NCBI RefSeq assembly: GCF_013041615.1 | Contig: NZ_JABEPQ010000001.1 | Location: 62,001-126,000 of the forward strand | DNA from: Knoellia koreensis | GTDB taxonomy: Bacteria > Actinomycetota > Actinomycetes > Actinomycetales > Dermatophilaceae | Length of the DNA stretch: 64,000 nt | Direction of reading: 5' to 3' | Shown: piece by piece, positions 1-8,056 of the stretch | How the letters are laid out: every line of letters starts with the position of its first letter | Position numbering within the stretch: position 1 is the stretch's first letter | Made by a program: the position numbers and the translations under genes | The notes under the pieces: generated by a model | Seen by the model: the letters and a program-made list of their open reading frames with translations, nothing else | What the model was told of the DNA's origin: nothing | Database searches by the model: none

Positions 1-1
1 T

Positions 2-220
2 GACCTCGGTCCGCGCCCACCCGACGCGGCCACGTCGGTGCTCGTCGTCGGCTACCAGCTCGAGGAGGTGCGCGGCTACTTCGGCAGCTGCGACGTGGTC
101 GCCACGCTGGACAACGGGGTTGACGTCGACAACGAGGAGCAGGACGCCCCGGTGGCGGTCTGCCGTGACCCGCGCGAGTCGTGGTCGACGCTCTGGCCCA
201 GGTTCCGTCACCTCGACTGA
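2..220 (+). CDS. C-terminal end of a membrane glycosyltransferase (partial)
   Basis: The frame is open from the left edge of the window and ends at a TGA, so only the last 72 residues are present. The tail, with GYQLEEVRGYF, a DNGVDVDNEEQ stretch and ending in WPRFRHLD, resembles the soluble C-terminal tail of actinobacterial ArnT/GT39-like multispanning glycosyltransferases, which use polyprenyl-phosphate sugars at the membrane. That assignment is from memory of the family tail; no catalytic or membrane segment lies in the window. A hairpin directly after the stop probably ends its transcript. Confidence 0.5.
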   Translation, partial: DLGPRPPDAATSVLVVGYQLEEVRGYFGSCDVVATLDNGVDVDNEEQDAPVAVCRDPRESWSTLWPRFRHLD

Positions 221-237
221 AGACCGCCCTTCCGGGA

Positions 238-269
238 TGCCAGAGGCGCGACAGGCTGCGCCCCTGGCA
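238..269. terminator. Hairpin between convergent genes
   Basis: A 12-bp stem with one mismatch (arms 238-249 and 258-269, 8-base loop) lies between the convergent glycosyltransferase and GNAT genes. It could terminate both. There is no U-tract, which is common for actinobacterial terminators. Confidence 0.5.
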
Positions 270-298
270 GCCCGTAGGCCGGGACCGCCCGGGCCGGA

Positions 299-790
299 TC
301 AGCCGGATCGGCGCTCGAACCAGGAGCCGGGCTTGCCGCCGACCGCCGACGGGTCGGCTGGTCCGTCCGGTGCGAAGCCGGCCTTGAGCAGCACCCGTTG
401 CGAGGCGATGTTGGTGAGACTCGTGGCCGCGCGGACCGTGTGGATTCCCATCTGGGAGAACGCGATTCGGCAGACCTCGCGGACCGATTCGGTGGCCAGC
501 CCGCGCCCGGCAGCGTGCTCGGCCATGCGATAGCCCAGCTCAGCCACTCCGTCGTCGAGCAGGATCAGGTTGAAGCGGCCGACCACTGCGCCCTCGGCGT
601 CCACGAGGACGAAGTAGGCGCCCTCACCGGACTCCTGCTCGGCCAGCAACGCGTCGTGGCGGGCCTGGAACTCCGCGAAGTACGCGTCGCCGCGGTCGCC
701 GATGAAGCGCATGAACCAGGCACGGTTGGCCCGCTCGAACTCCAGCACCGCGTCGGCATGGTCGGGCCGCAGCCGCTCCAGCGAGGTCAC
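299..790 (-). CDS. GNAT family N-acetyltransferase (RimJ/RimL-like)
   Basis: This 163-residue protein has the GNAT fold: the LGYRMAEHAAGRGLAT segment around residues 85-100 is the acetyl-CoA-binding R/Q-x-x-G-x-G/A motif, and the C-terminal part (ATSLTNIASQRVLLKAGF) is the usual motif B ending in a KAGF turn. It would transfer an acetyl group from acetyl-CoA to an unknown small molecule or protein N-terminus. I chose the GTG at 790 because AGGGTGG lies just upstream and the domain begins there; a longer open frame to 1009 has no GNAT-like sequence. It follows the Rieske gene on the same strand by 32 bases, so the two may share a transcript. Confidence 0.8.
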   Translation of the reverse strand: MTSLERLRPDHADAVLEFERANRAWFMRFIGDRGDAYFAEFQARHDALLAEQESGEGAYFVLVDAEGAVVGRFNLILLDDGVAELGYRMAEHAAGRGLATESVREVCRIAFSQMGIHTVRAATSLTNIASQRVLLKAGFAPDGPADPSAVGGKPGSWFERRSG

Positions 791-822
791 GCGCCCACCC
801 TCGCACACCCGGTTTCCCGCGT

Positions 823-1665
823 TCAGCGGGTGCGCACCGACACCCGACCGTCGGCCAGCCGGACCTCCCAAACAGGTTCGGGCACCGACGCCGGCCCACG
901 CTCGACCGCGCCGTCGGTCAGCCGGAACTGGCTGCCGTGCCACGGGCACTCGACGCAGTCGTCGTCGGTCAGGGTGCCTTCGTCGAGCGGTCCGCCCGCG
1001 TGGGTGCACACCGCCGACAGCGCCAGGACCCGCGGTCCGCGGCGCACGAGCATCACCGGCACCCCTGCTGCCTCGACCCGCTTCGGTGTGCCCTCCACGA
1101 GGTCGACCTCCGCCGCCACATCGGTCCAGTCACCGGGGGCCTCCTGGAAGGCCGTGTGGTTGACGCCGACCCCGCGCACGAGCGTCAGGTGCCCACCGAG
1201 GTAGGCCGCCGCACCGGTCGCGCCTAGCCCCACCGCGCTGAGGACGGCACCGGTCCCATGGCGTCCACGTCGCCGCGCCACCCATGACGCGACCTGCAGC
1301 AGCGTCCCGGCCGAGTTAGTGATTGCGTGCACCAGACCCACCCGCTGTTCGGGGCCGTAGCTGCTCGACCAGTCCGACGCACCGGTCCACGCTGCCGGGA
1401 CAGCTCCGAGGATGCCGACCCCCACGAGCTGGCGGGAGACCTCCGCGCCCTTCTCCCCGCCGATCGCGTCGACCACAGTGGCCATGGCCCAGGCCCCGAT
1501 CGGGACGTCGGTGAGTGCGGGGTGGAGCTGGTGCCCGAGCCATCCTCCGGACAACGCGTTCTTGACGAGGCGTGGTGCGGTCACCTTCTCCACCCACCCG
1601 GCGAGCTTGCCGGACAGCGGGTCGAGTGACGACCAGCCCTCGATGTCCCTGATCACTGTCTGCAT
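823..1665 (-). CDS. DUF2231 membrane protein fused to a Rieske [2Fe-2S] domain
   Basis: This 280-residue protein has two parts. Residues about 1-160 are a DUF2231-type membrane region with hydrophobic segments and a conserved GHQLHPALTDVPIGAW stretch. Residues about 185-280 are a Rieske ferredoxin domain with Cys210-x-His212 and Cys230-x-x-His233 (CTH and CPWH) to ligate a [2Fe-2S] cluster. The cluster domain suggests electron transfer at the membrane; the partner is unknown. The ATG at 1665 follows a perfect AGGAGG. The fusion is common in actinobacteria, usually annotated only by its domains. Confidence 0.85.
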   Translation of the reverse strand: MQTVIRDIEGWSSLDPLSGKLAGWVEKVTAPRLVKNALSGGWLGHQLHPALTDVPIGAWAMATVVDAIGGEKGAEVSRQLVGVGILGAVPAAWTGASDWSSSYGPEQRVGLVHAITNSAGTLLQVASWVARRRGRHGTGAVLSAVGLGATGAAAYLGGHLTLVRGVGVNHTAFQEAPGDWTDVAAEVDLVEGTPKRVEAAGVPVMLVRRGPRVLALSAVCTHAGGPLDEGTLTDDDCVECPWHGSQFRLTDGAVERGPASVPEPVWEVRLADGRVSVRTR

Positions 1666-1726
1666 GCGGACCTCCTTCCTCAGTCCTATCGCCTCACCAC
1701 GCGGCACGCATGCCGACCGTCGCGCT

Positions 1727-1732
1727 TAGGGT
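1727..1732 (+). promoter_or_regulatory. Leaderless -10 box of the DUF3046 gene
   Basis: TAGGGT ends 6 bases before the GTG start, the spacing expected if transcription begins at the start codon. Confidence 0.5.
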
Positions 1733-1738
1733 GGGGGC

Positions 1739-1960
1739 GTGCGGCTGAGCAAGTTCTGGGACCTGATGGACGGCGAGTTCGGGTCGGCGTATGCCGCGTC
1801 CCTCGCCGAGCGACACGCGATCCACGCGCTCGACGACCGCACGGTCAACGAGGCGCTCGAGGCCGGTGTCCCGCCGCGGCGCGTCTGGCTCGCGCTGTGC
1901 GACGACATGGACGTCCCCGAGTCGCGACGCCTCGGCATCGACCCCAAGGCTGCGCCGTGA
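1739..1960 (+). CDS. DUF3046 family protein
   Basis: This is a 73-residue acidic protein starting MRLSKFWDLMDGEFG, with the R-Y/H-alpha-helical pattern of the DUF3046 family, a small actinobacterial family of unknown function often found a few genes upstream of recA, as here. No catalytic motif is visible. It starts at GTG 1739 behind a leaderless -10 box and its stop overlaps the next start (GTGA), so it is translationally coupled to the nitronate monooxygenase gene. Confidence 0.85.
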   Translation: MRLSKFWDLMDGEFGSAYAASLAERHAIHALDDRTVNEALEAGVPPRRVWLALCDDMDVPESRRLGIDPKAAP

Positions 1961-3000
1961 CTGTCGTCGACCTGCCCCTCGTCCTGGCGCCCATGGCCGG
2001 CGGACCCAGCACGGTAGCGCTCGCCGCCGCGGTCGCCGAGGCAGGAGTGTTCCCCTTCCTCGCGGGCGCCTACCTCAGCCCCGACCGCCTCCGCGACGAC
2101 ATCGACGCCCTACGCTCAGCGACGCCAAAGCCCTTTGGTGTCAACATCTTTGCACCCTCCCCGAACCCACCCGGCGCCGCCAGCGACGTCATGGCGTATG
2201 CCGCGTTGCTCGAGCCGTGGGCCGCGGCCGCTGGCGTGGGGCTGGGTGAGGCGAGGTGGGACGACGACAGCTTCGCGGCCAAGGTCGACGTGCTGGTCGA
2301 GGCAGCTCCGGCCGTGGTCAGCTTCGCGTTCGCGTGGCCGCCGGACGACGTCGTGACCCGGCTCCAGCAGGCCGGGGTAGAGGTCTGGGTGACGCTCAAC
2401 GAGCCCGACGAGGTCGACTGGGCGCGCGAGCTCGGCGTCGACGGCCTCGTGCTCCAGGGCTGGGAGGCGGGTGGTCACCGCGGCGGCCCGGTCGATACCG
2501 GCCACCAGCAGCTGCCGGTGCGCGAGCTCGTCGCAGCGGTTCGGCAGCGCACCGATCTGCCGGTCATCGCAGCCGGGGGAGTAGTCACGGGCGCCGAGGC
2601 GGCGGAAGTCCTTGCGGCTGGGGCGAGCTCGGTCGCACTCGGCACCGCCTTCATGGCCACCCCCGAGGCCGGAACCGCCGAGGTCCACCGGCACGAGCTG
2701 ACCAACCACGAGCCTCCGGGCGGCGAACCCGGACCGGACACCGTCGTGACCAGATGCTTCACCGGCCGCAGCGCGCGAGCCCTGACCACGACGTGGACGG
2801 AACGTTTCAGCGATGCCGCCCCTGCGGCATACCCCCATGTCCACCACCTCACGGCGCCGCTGCGCGCCCACGGCAAGGCCACGGGGGAGGCCGAGCTCGT
2901 CCACCTGTGGGCGGGCACGGGACACGCGCGAGTCAGGGCGATGCCTGCAACCGACCTCGCGCTGACGCTCCTCGCCGAGCTCACCCAGGCGCGCGGATGA
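1957..3000 (+). CDS. Nitronate monooxygenase-family flavoprotein
   Basis: This 347-residue protein matches the nitronate monooxygenase (2-nitropropane dioxygenase) TIM-barrel family, FMN enzymes that oxidise alkyl nitronates to carbonyls and nitrite. Visible family marks are APMAGGPS at the N-terminus, FGVNIF near residue 65, the WEAGGHRGG phosphate/FMN loop near residue 173, VIAAGGV and the ALGTAFMATPEA strand near 210-235. Start GTG 1957 overlaps the DUF3046 stop. The physiological substrate is unknown; many family members have no proven activity on nitronates. Its stop overlaps the next gene's ATG. Confidence 0.88.
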   Translation: MTVVDLPLVLAPMAGGPSTVALAAAVAEAGVFPFLAGAYLSPDRLRDDIDALRSATPKPFGVNIFAPSPNPPGAASDVMAYAALLEPWAAAAGVGLGEARWDDDSFAAKVDVLVEAAPAVVSFAFAWPPDDVVTRLQQAGVEVWVTLNEPDEVDWARELGVDGLVLQGWEAGGHRGGPVDTGHQQLPVRELVAAVRQRTDLPVIAAGGVVTGAEAAEVLAAGASSVALGTAFMATPEAGTAEVHRHELTNHEPPGGEPGPDTVVTRCFTGRSARALTTTWTERFSDAAPAAYPHVHHLTAPLRAHGKATGEAELVHLWAGTGHARVRAMPATDLALTLLAELTQARG

Positions 3001-3293
3001 GCCGTCCCTCCTGGACCGTCACGGCGCCACTGTGGATGTGGCACAGCTTCCACATGCTCACGGTCTCCGAGGACGTCAGCGACGAGATCGCCGATCTGGC
3101 CGAAGGGCGGTCCGGGGGATTCGGCTCGGTCAAGGTCGAGGTCACGTGCGGCGGGACGACGTGGCAGACGTCGCTGTTCCCCAGCAGTGAGCAGGCCGCG
3201 TACGTGCTGCCGATGAAGGCGGCCGTGCGCAAGGCAGAAGGGCTTGCCGCCGGCCAGCCGGCCACGGTGACCATCACCGCCGTCCACCTGTGA
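2997..3293 (+). CDS. DUF1905 domain protein
   Basis: A 98-residue protein beginning MSRPSWTVTAPL, with the DUF1905 layout: an aromatic N-terminal strand, SFHMLTVSEDVSDEI, a GFGSVKVEVTCGGTTWQTSLFP strand pair and a PMKAAVRKAEGL helix near the end. DUF1905 is a small beta-barrel-like domain of unknown function, sometimes linked to carbohydrate binding. The ATG at 2997 overlaps the previous stop (ATGA), making it the third gene of a coupled DUF3046-nitronate monooxygenase-DUF1905 set. Confidence 0.8.
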   Translation: MSRPSWTVTAPLWMWHSFHMLTVSEDVSDEIADLAEGRSGGFGSVKVEVTCGGTTWQTSLFPSSEQAAYVLPMKAAVRKAEGLAAGQPATVTITAVHL

Positions 3294-3339
3294 GCCGGCA
3301 CGCCGGATAAACCGGGTGAACGCTGTCGGTGAATATCAG

Positions 3340-3345
3340 TAGCGT
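3340..3345 (+). promoter_or_regulatory. Leaderless -10 box of the ABC-2 exporter operon
   Basis: TAGCGT ends 8 bases before GTG 3354, consistent with a leaderless operon transcript. Confidence 0.5.
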
Positions 3346-3353
3346 GGTGAAAC

Positions 3354-4289
3354 GTGCCTGACACCGACGACATCCTGCTGAGCGCTCGCGGCCTGACCAA
3401 GACCTTCGGGGAGTTCACCGCCGTCGACGGCATCGACTTCGCCGTCCGCAGGGGCGAGTGCTTCGGGTTCCTCGGTCCCAACGGCGCCGGCAAGTCCTCG
3501 ACGATGCGCATGGTCGGGTGCGTGTCGCCGGTGACCGGGGGAGAGCTCCGGCTGTTCGGGCTCGACCCCGCCACCGACGGGCCGGCCATCCGTGCCCGCC
3601 TCGGCAACTGCCCCCAGCGCGACACGCTCGACGAGGAGCTCAGCGTCGAGGAGAACCTCTGGATCTACGGCCGCTACTTCGGCCTGTCGCGCAAGGAGGT
3701 CAAGGAGCGCGCCGCCGAGCTGCTCGACTTCGCCCAGCTCACCGAGCGCGCCAAGGACAAGGTCGAGCCGCTGTCCGGAGGCATGAAGCGACGCCTCACC
3801 ATCGCGCGCTCGCTGATCAACGCGCCCGAGATCCTGCTCCTCGACGAGCCCACCACGGGCCTCGACCCGCAGGCGCGACATGTGTTGTGGGACAGGCTGT
3901 TTCGGCTCAAGCGCTCCGGCGTGACGCTCGTGCTGACGACCCACTACATGGACGAGGCCGAGCAGCTCTGCGACCGATTGGTCGTCATGGACCACGGCCG
4001 CATCGTCGCCGAGGGCTCGCCGCGTCAGCTCATCGACGACTACTCGACCCGGGAGGTGCTCGAGCTGCGCTTCGACGCCGAGGACCACGGCGCCTACGCC
4101 GACAAGGTCGCAGGCATCGGTGAGCGCGTCGAGGTGCTGCCCGACCGCCTCCTGCTCTACGCCGACAACGGCGACGAGGCCTCCGCCCAGGTGCACGCGC
4201 GTGGGGTCGAGCCGCTGTCGTCGCTGGTGCGGCGCTCGACGCTCGAGGACGTCTTCCTCCACCTCACCGGCCGGACCCTGGTGGACTGA
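3354..4289 (+). CDS. ABC-2 type exporter ATP-binding protein (DrrA/NodI-like)
   Basis: This 311-residue ATPase has Walker A GPNGAGKS (residues 41-48), a Q-loop at NCPQRD, the signature LSGGMKRR, Walker B ILLLDEPTTGLD and the switch histidine in LTTHYMDEAE. The C-terminal extension after residue 230 is the DrrA/NodI type found in ABC-2 exporters of drugs, lipids or polysaccharides. It drives transport with the two permeases that follow, 3 bases and then a 4-base overlap downstream. The substrate cannot be read from sequence. Confidence 0.93.
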   Translation: MPDTDDILLSARGLTKTFGEFTAVDGIDFAVRRGECFGFLGPNGAGKSSTMRMVGCVSPVTGGELRLFGLDPATDGPAIRARLGNCPQRDTLDEELSVEENLWIYGRYFGLSRKEVKERAAELLDFAQLTERAKDKVEPLSGGMKRRLTIARSLINAPEILLLDEPTTGLDPQARHVLWDRLFRLKRSGVTLVLTTHYMDEAEQLCDRLVVMDHGRIVAEGSPRQLIDDYSTREVLELRFDAEDHGAYADKVAGIGERVEVLPDRLLLYADNGDEASAQVHARGVEPLSSLVRRSTLEDVFLHLTGRTLVD

Positions 4290-4292
4290 ACG

Positions 4293-5138
4293 GTGACCCA
4301 GGCGACCACCCACGAACCGCCGCCCACGGGCGCGCGGGCGGCACACGGCATACGTCAGCCCATGTCGGCGCTCGAACGCGTGCTGGCCGCGTTCGGCTAC
4401 CACCTCGCGGTCTACCGGCGCACCTGGCGCGGATCGGTCGTCACCCGCGTTCTGTCGCCGGTGCTGTTCCTGTTGTCGATGGGCATCGGGCTCGGTGCGC
4501 TCGTCGACGACCGTGCGGGCGGGATCGACGGGGTCCCCTACCTTCACTTCGTGGTCCCCGCGATCGTCGTGACGCAGACGTTGTGGGTGGCGTGGGGCGA
4601 GTCGAGCTACCAGGTCCTGGGCTACATCAAGTGGAACATGAACTACCACGCCCAGCTCGCCACGCCGCTCGGTGTGCGGGACGTGCTCGCCGGGCACTGG
4701 CTCGCGGTGGCGCTGCACCTGGTGATGTCGACGACCGTCTTCATGGCGATCGCGGCGCTGTTCGGTGGGTTCGACTCGTGGTGGGCAGTGTTGTGCCTCC
4801 CGATCGCCGTGCTGACCGGATTGGCTTTCTCCACACCGCTTTTCGCGTTCACGGCCACGCAGGAGGGGGACAACGGGTTCAACATCGTCTACCGCTGGAT
4901 CATCACGCCGCTCATGCTCTTCTCCGGCACGTTCTTCCCGATCGACCAGCTGCCCGGATGGATGCAGCCGGTTGCCTGGGTGACGCCGTTGTGGCACGGC
5001 GTCTCCGCGGCGCGGGCCGTGTCGGTGGGTGACGTGTCGTGGTTGCCCTTCGTGGGGCACCTGTTGGTCCTGGTCGGGTATGCCGCGGGCGGGGCCTGGT
5101 TGGCCCGGCGCGCCTTCGCGAGGAGGTTGCTGCCGTGA
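4293..5138 (+). CDS. ABC-2 type transporter permease
   Basis: A 281-residue integral membrane protein with about six hydrophobic segments. The RVLSPVLFLLSMGIGLGALV helix, the YLHFVVPAIVV stretch and the late FSGTFFPIDQLPGWMQ loop are hallmarks of ABC2_membrane permeases. It should form the membrane channel with the neighbouring ATPase and the next permease, its paralogue. It starts at GTG 4293, three bases after the ATPase stop, and its stop overlaps the next start. Confidence 0.9.
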   Translation: MTQATTHEPPPTGARAAHGIRQPMSALERVLAAFGYHLAVYRRTWRGSVVTRVLSPVLFLLSMGIGLGALVDDRAGGIDGVPYLHFVVPAIVVTQTLWVAWGESSYQVLGYIKWNMNYHAQLATPLGVRDVLAGHWLAVALHLVMSTTVFMAIAALFGGFDSWWAVLCLPIAVLTGLAFSTPLFAFTATQEGDNGFNIVYRWIITPLMLFSGTFFPIDQLPGWMQPVAWVTPLWHGVSAARAVSVGDVSWLPFVGHLLVLVGYAAGGAWLARRAFARRLLP

Positions 5139-5968
5139 GCGCACCGACGATTCCTCGGACGCCGCTGGTCTCGCGGGTGGCCCGGGCGATGCCGATGCCG
5201 GCGGGCGCCGGGCTCGCGCGGATGCTGGTCGAGCGCAACGTCCGGTCGTTCCGGCACGGGTGGATCGCGCTGGTCACCGGGTTCGCCGAGCCGGTGTTCT
5301 ACCTCTTCTCCCTCGGCATCGGCATCGGTGCGCTCGTGAAGACGGTGACAACCGACTCGGGGATGGTCGTGACCTACCCGCAGTTCGTCGCCCCCGCGCT
5401 GCTCGCCGCCTCGGCGATGAACGGCGCCGTCATGGACTCCACGTTCAACCTTTTCTTCAAGCTCAAGTACGCCAAGCTCTACGACGCCGTGCTCGCCACC
5501 CCGATGGGGCCGCGCGACATCGCCGTGGGGGAGGTGGCGTGGTCGCTGATCCGCGGCGGCCTCTACTCGGCGGCCTTCCTCGTCGTGGCGGTGCTGGCCG
5601 GGGCCGTGCGCTCGTGGTGGGCGCTGCTGGCGCTACCCGCCGGGGTGTTGATCGGGTTCGCATTCGCGGCGGTCGGGATGTTCGCGACGACGTTCATGCG
5701 CTCGTGGGTCGACTTCGACTACATCACCTTGGCGATCCAGCCGATGTTCCTCTTCTCGGCGACCTTCTTCCCGCTGGCCACGTATCCGGAGGCGTTGCAG
5801 TGGTTCGTGCGGGCGACGCCGCTCTACCACGGTGTGGCGCTCGAGCGGGCGCTGATGCTCGGCGACGTGGGGTGGGGCGTGCTGGGGCACGTGGCCTACC
5901 TGCTCGTGCTCGGCCTGTTCGGCGTGGTCGGTGCCGCCCGCCGCCTCGAGAAGCTGCTGCTCTCGTAG
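5135..5968 (+). CDS. ABC-2 type transporter permease (second subunit)
   Basis: A 277-residue paralogue of the preceding permease, sharing the FYLFSLGIGIGALV, YPQFVAPALL and FLFSATFFPLATYPEALQ landmarks. Two different permeases with one ATPase suggest a heterodimeric channel. Start GTG 5135 lies 9 bases after AGGAGG and overlaps the upstream stop (GTGA). A hairpin built from two copies of the iterated octamer follows 5 bases after its stop. Confidence 0.9.
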   Translation: MSAPTIPRTPLVSRVARAMPMPAGAGLARMLVERNVRSFRHGWIALVTGFAEPVFYLFSLGIGIGALVKTVTTDSGMVVTYPQFVAPALLAASAMNGAVMDSTFNLFFKLKYAKLYDAVLATPMGPRDIAVGEVAWSLIRGGLYSAAFLVVAVLAGAVRSWWALLALPAGVLIGFAFAAVGMFATTFMRSWVDFDYITLAIQPMFLFSATFFPLATYPEALQWFVRATPLYHGVALERALMLGDVGWGVLGHVAYLLVLGLFGVVGAARRLEKLLLS

Positions 5969-5972
5969 GCGA

Positions 5973-6003
5973 GGTATGCCGCGAGGTGACCACGCGGCAT
6001 ACC
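5973..6003. terminator. Perfect hairpin made of an inverted pair of the CGGCATAC repeat
   Basis: GGTATGCCGCG (5973-5983) and CGCGGCATACC (5993-6003) form an 11-bp perfect stem with a 9-base loop, placed right after the exporter operon. The position suggests a terminator. Both arms are copies of the dispersed octamer. Confidence 0.65.
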
Positions 6004-6043
6004 GGGAAACTCGCGCGGCGTGTCGCGCCCCGCCTCCCACCTG

Positions 6044-6059
6044 TCGAACACGTGTTCGG
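6044..6059. promoter_or_regulatory. LexA (SOS) box upstream of recA
   Basis: TCGAACACGTGTTCGG is a near-perfect match to the actinobacterial SOS box TCGAAC-N4-GTTCGA, about 165 bases before recA. LexA should repress recA here until DNA damage activates RecA-stimulated cleavage. Confidence 0.88.
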
Positions 6060-6224
6060 TAGGTTCATCCACAGGTGACAGGACGGCAGGCCCTCGTCCA
6101 CAGGCTGCGAATCGGCCCGGGACGACTGTCGGACCCGCCACCTAGCGTCTGACCCGACAACGCATCAAGGCAACGGCATCGGGTCGAAGGTAGGCGCGCC
6201 CGACACGAGCAGAAAGAAGGAAGC

Positions 6225-7304
6225 GTGGCGAAGATGGCTGCACCGACCAACCCCACAGGGGCACCCCTGGACAAGAAGGCGCAGGCGGTCGACACCGTCA
6301 TGGGCCAGATCGAGAAGAACTTCGGCAAGGGCGCGGTGATGCGCCTGGGCGACGACGTGCGTCCGCCGATCGAGGTCATCCCTACCGGGTCGATCTCGCT
6401 GGACGTCGCCCTCGGCATCGGCGGTCTGCCGCGCGGCCGGGTCGTCGAGGTCTACGGGCCGGAGTCCTCCGGTAAGACCACGGTGGCGCTGCACGCGGTC
6501 GCCAACGCCCAGCGCAACGGTGGCATCGCGGCGTTCATCGACGCCGAGCACGCGCTCGACCCCGAGTACGCCAAGAAGCTCGGTGTCGACACCGACGCGC
6601 TACTCGTGAGCCAGCCCGACACCGGTGAGCAGGCGCTCGAGATCGCCGACATGCTGATCCGCTCCGGCGCCCTCGACATCATCGTCATCGACTCGGTCGC
6701 CGCGCTCGTGCCCCGCGCCGAGATCGAGGGCGAGATGGGTGACAGCCACGTCGGTCTCCAGGCCCGCCTCATGTCGCAGGCGCTGCGCAAGATCACCGGT
6801 GCGCTCAACACCACCGGCACCACAGCCATCTTCATCAACCAGCTCCGCGAGAAGATCGGCGTGATGTTCGGCTCGCCCGAGACGACGACCGGTGGCAAGG
6901 CGCTCAAGTTCTACGCCTCGGTGCGCCTCGACGTGCGACGCATCGAAACGCTCAAGGACGGCAGCGACCCGGTCGGCAACCGCACCCGCGTCAAGGTCGT
7001 CAAGAACAAGGTGTCCCCGCCGTTCAAGCAGGCCGAGTTCGACATCCTCTACGGCCAGGGCATCTCGCGCGAGGGTGGCCTGATCGACATGGGCGTCGAG
7101 CACGGCTTCGTCCGCAAGTCCGGCGCCTGGTACACCTACGACGGCGACCAGCTCGGTCAGGGCAAGGAGAACGCGCGCACCTTCCTCAAGGACAACCCCG
7201 ACCTCGCCAACGAGATCGAGAAGAAGATCAAGGAGAAGCTCGGCATCGGCCCGCAGGTCGACAAGCCGGCCGAGTCGGTGCCCGAGGTCCCGGTCGAGTT
7301 CTGA
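6225..7304 (+). CDS. recA: Recombinase RecA
   Basis: A full-length 359-residue RecA. It binds single-stranded DNA with ATP, drives strand exchange and triggers LexA self-cleavage. Walker [10 protein letters not shown] is at residues 78-86, the catalytic-glutamate strand and Walker B ([12 protein letters not shown]) follow near 150, then L2 with [12 protein letters not shown] and the acidic C-terminal tail. No intein interrupts it. GTG 6225 follows GAAGGAAG; an in-frame ATG three codons on is an alternative. A LexA box lies upstream and recX starts 5 bases after the stop, so the two are co-transcribed. Unusually for this window, it contains no CGGCATAC octamer. Confidence 0.98.
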   Translation: MAKMAAPTNPTGAPLDKKAQAVDTVMGQIEKNFGKGAVMRLGDDVRPPIEVIPTGSISLDVALGIGGLPRGRVVEVYGPESSGKTTVALHAVANAQRNGGIAAFIDAEHALDPEYAKKLGVDTDALLVSQPDTGEQALEIADMLIRSGALDIIVIDSVAALVPRAEIEGEMGDSHVGLQARLMSQALRKITGALNTTGTTAIFINQLREKIGVMFGSPETTTGGKALKFYASVRLDVRRIETLKDGSDPVGNRTRVKVVKNKVSPPFKQAEFDILYGQGISREGGLIDMGVEHGFVRKSGAWYTYDGDQLGQGKENARTFLKDNPDLANEIEKKIKEKLGIGPQVDKPAESVPEVPVEF

Positions 7305-7309
7305 GCCGG

Positions 7310-8035
7310 ATGACCGACAAGATCGACGAGGCCAGGGCTGCCCTCGAGGCGGCCCTGGCCTCGACGTCGTCAGGCGGCCCGGCGTGGTTCGCGCAGGCCG
7401 AGCCCGGCCCGCAGTCGACGCCGGCCACGCCGGCCGCGCAGGGCGAGCCGGACGTGCAGGCCGAGCCGGGCGCGGGGCGTCGGCGTCGCCCGAAGGCGTG
7501 GCAGCCGATCCCTGGTGACCCGGAGAGCGACCCGCGCACCCGCGACGGCGAGCCCGATGCGGAGGACGTCGCCCGCTCGATCGTGCTTCGTCAGCTCGCG
7601 ATGGCGCCGCGCAGTCGCAAGCAGCTGCACGACAAGCTGCGCCAGCGCAACTGCCCTGACGAGGTCGCCGAGCGTGTGCTCGACCGGATGACTGACGTGG
7701 GCTTGGTCGACGACGAGGCCTATGCCGGGATGCTGGTTCGCTCGCAGCAGGCCAGCCGCGGGCTCGCGAAACGCGCGCTGGCGCGCGAGCTGCGGACCAA
7801 GGGCGTCGACGACGAGACCGCCAAGGCGGCCCTCGACGAGGTCAGCCCCGAGCACGAGCGGGCGCAGGCCGAGCGTCTCGTCGCCAAGAAGCTGCGCACC
7901 ATGCACGGACTCGACGCCACGGTCCAGACGCGGCGGCTCGCCGGGATGCTGGCCCGCAAGGGCTACCCGGCCGACCTGTCGATGCAGGTCATCCGCGAGG
8001 CCGTGCGCCAGGCGCCCGAGCACCAGCGCGACTGA
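7310..8035 (+). CDS. recX: RecA regulatory protein RecX
   Basis: A 241-residue RecX, which binds RecA filaments and limits their extension. The RecX three-helix repeats occupy about residues 85-235, including VLRQLAMAPRSRKQLHDKL and LVDDEAYAGMLVRSQ. The first 75 residues are a low-complexity Ala/Pro/Glu-rich extension common in actinobacterial RecX. The position 5 bases after recA is diagnostic, and it should be under the same SOS control. Confidence 0.95.
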   Translation: MTDKIDEARAALEAALASTSSGGPAWFAQAEPGPQSTPATPAAQGEPDVQAEPGAGRRRRPKAWQPIPGDPESDPRTRDGEPDAEDVARSIVLRQLAMAPRSRKQLHDKLRQRNCPDEVAERVLDRMTDVGLVDDEAYAGMLVRSQQASRGLAKRALARELRTKGVDDETAKAALDEVSPEHERAQAERLVAKKLRTMHGLDATVQTRRLAGMLARKGYPADLSMQVIREAVRQAPEHQRD

Positions 8036-8044
8036 GCGAAGCCG

Positions 8045-8050
8045 TACCCT
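8045..8050 (+). promoter_or_regulatory. Leaderless -10 box of the YoaK-family gene
   Basis: TACCCT ends 6 bases before GTG 8057. Confidence 0.45.
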
Positions 8051-8056
8051 CCCGCT

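Noticed and set aside
3336-5144. A long open frame antisense to the ABC exporter genes
   Set aside because: It opposes three genes with clear domains; its protein is low-complexity Arg/His/Gly sequence typical of the antisense of G+C-rich coding DNA.
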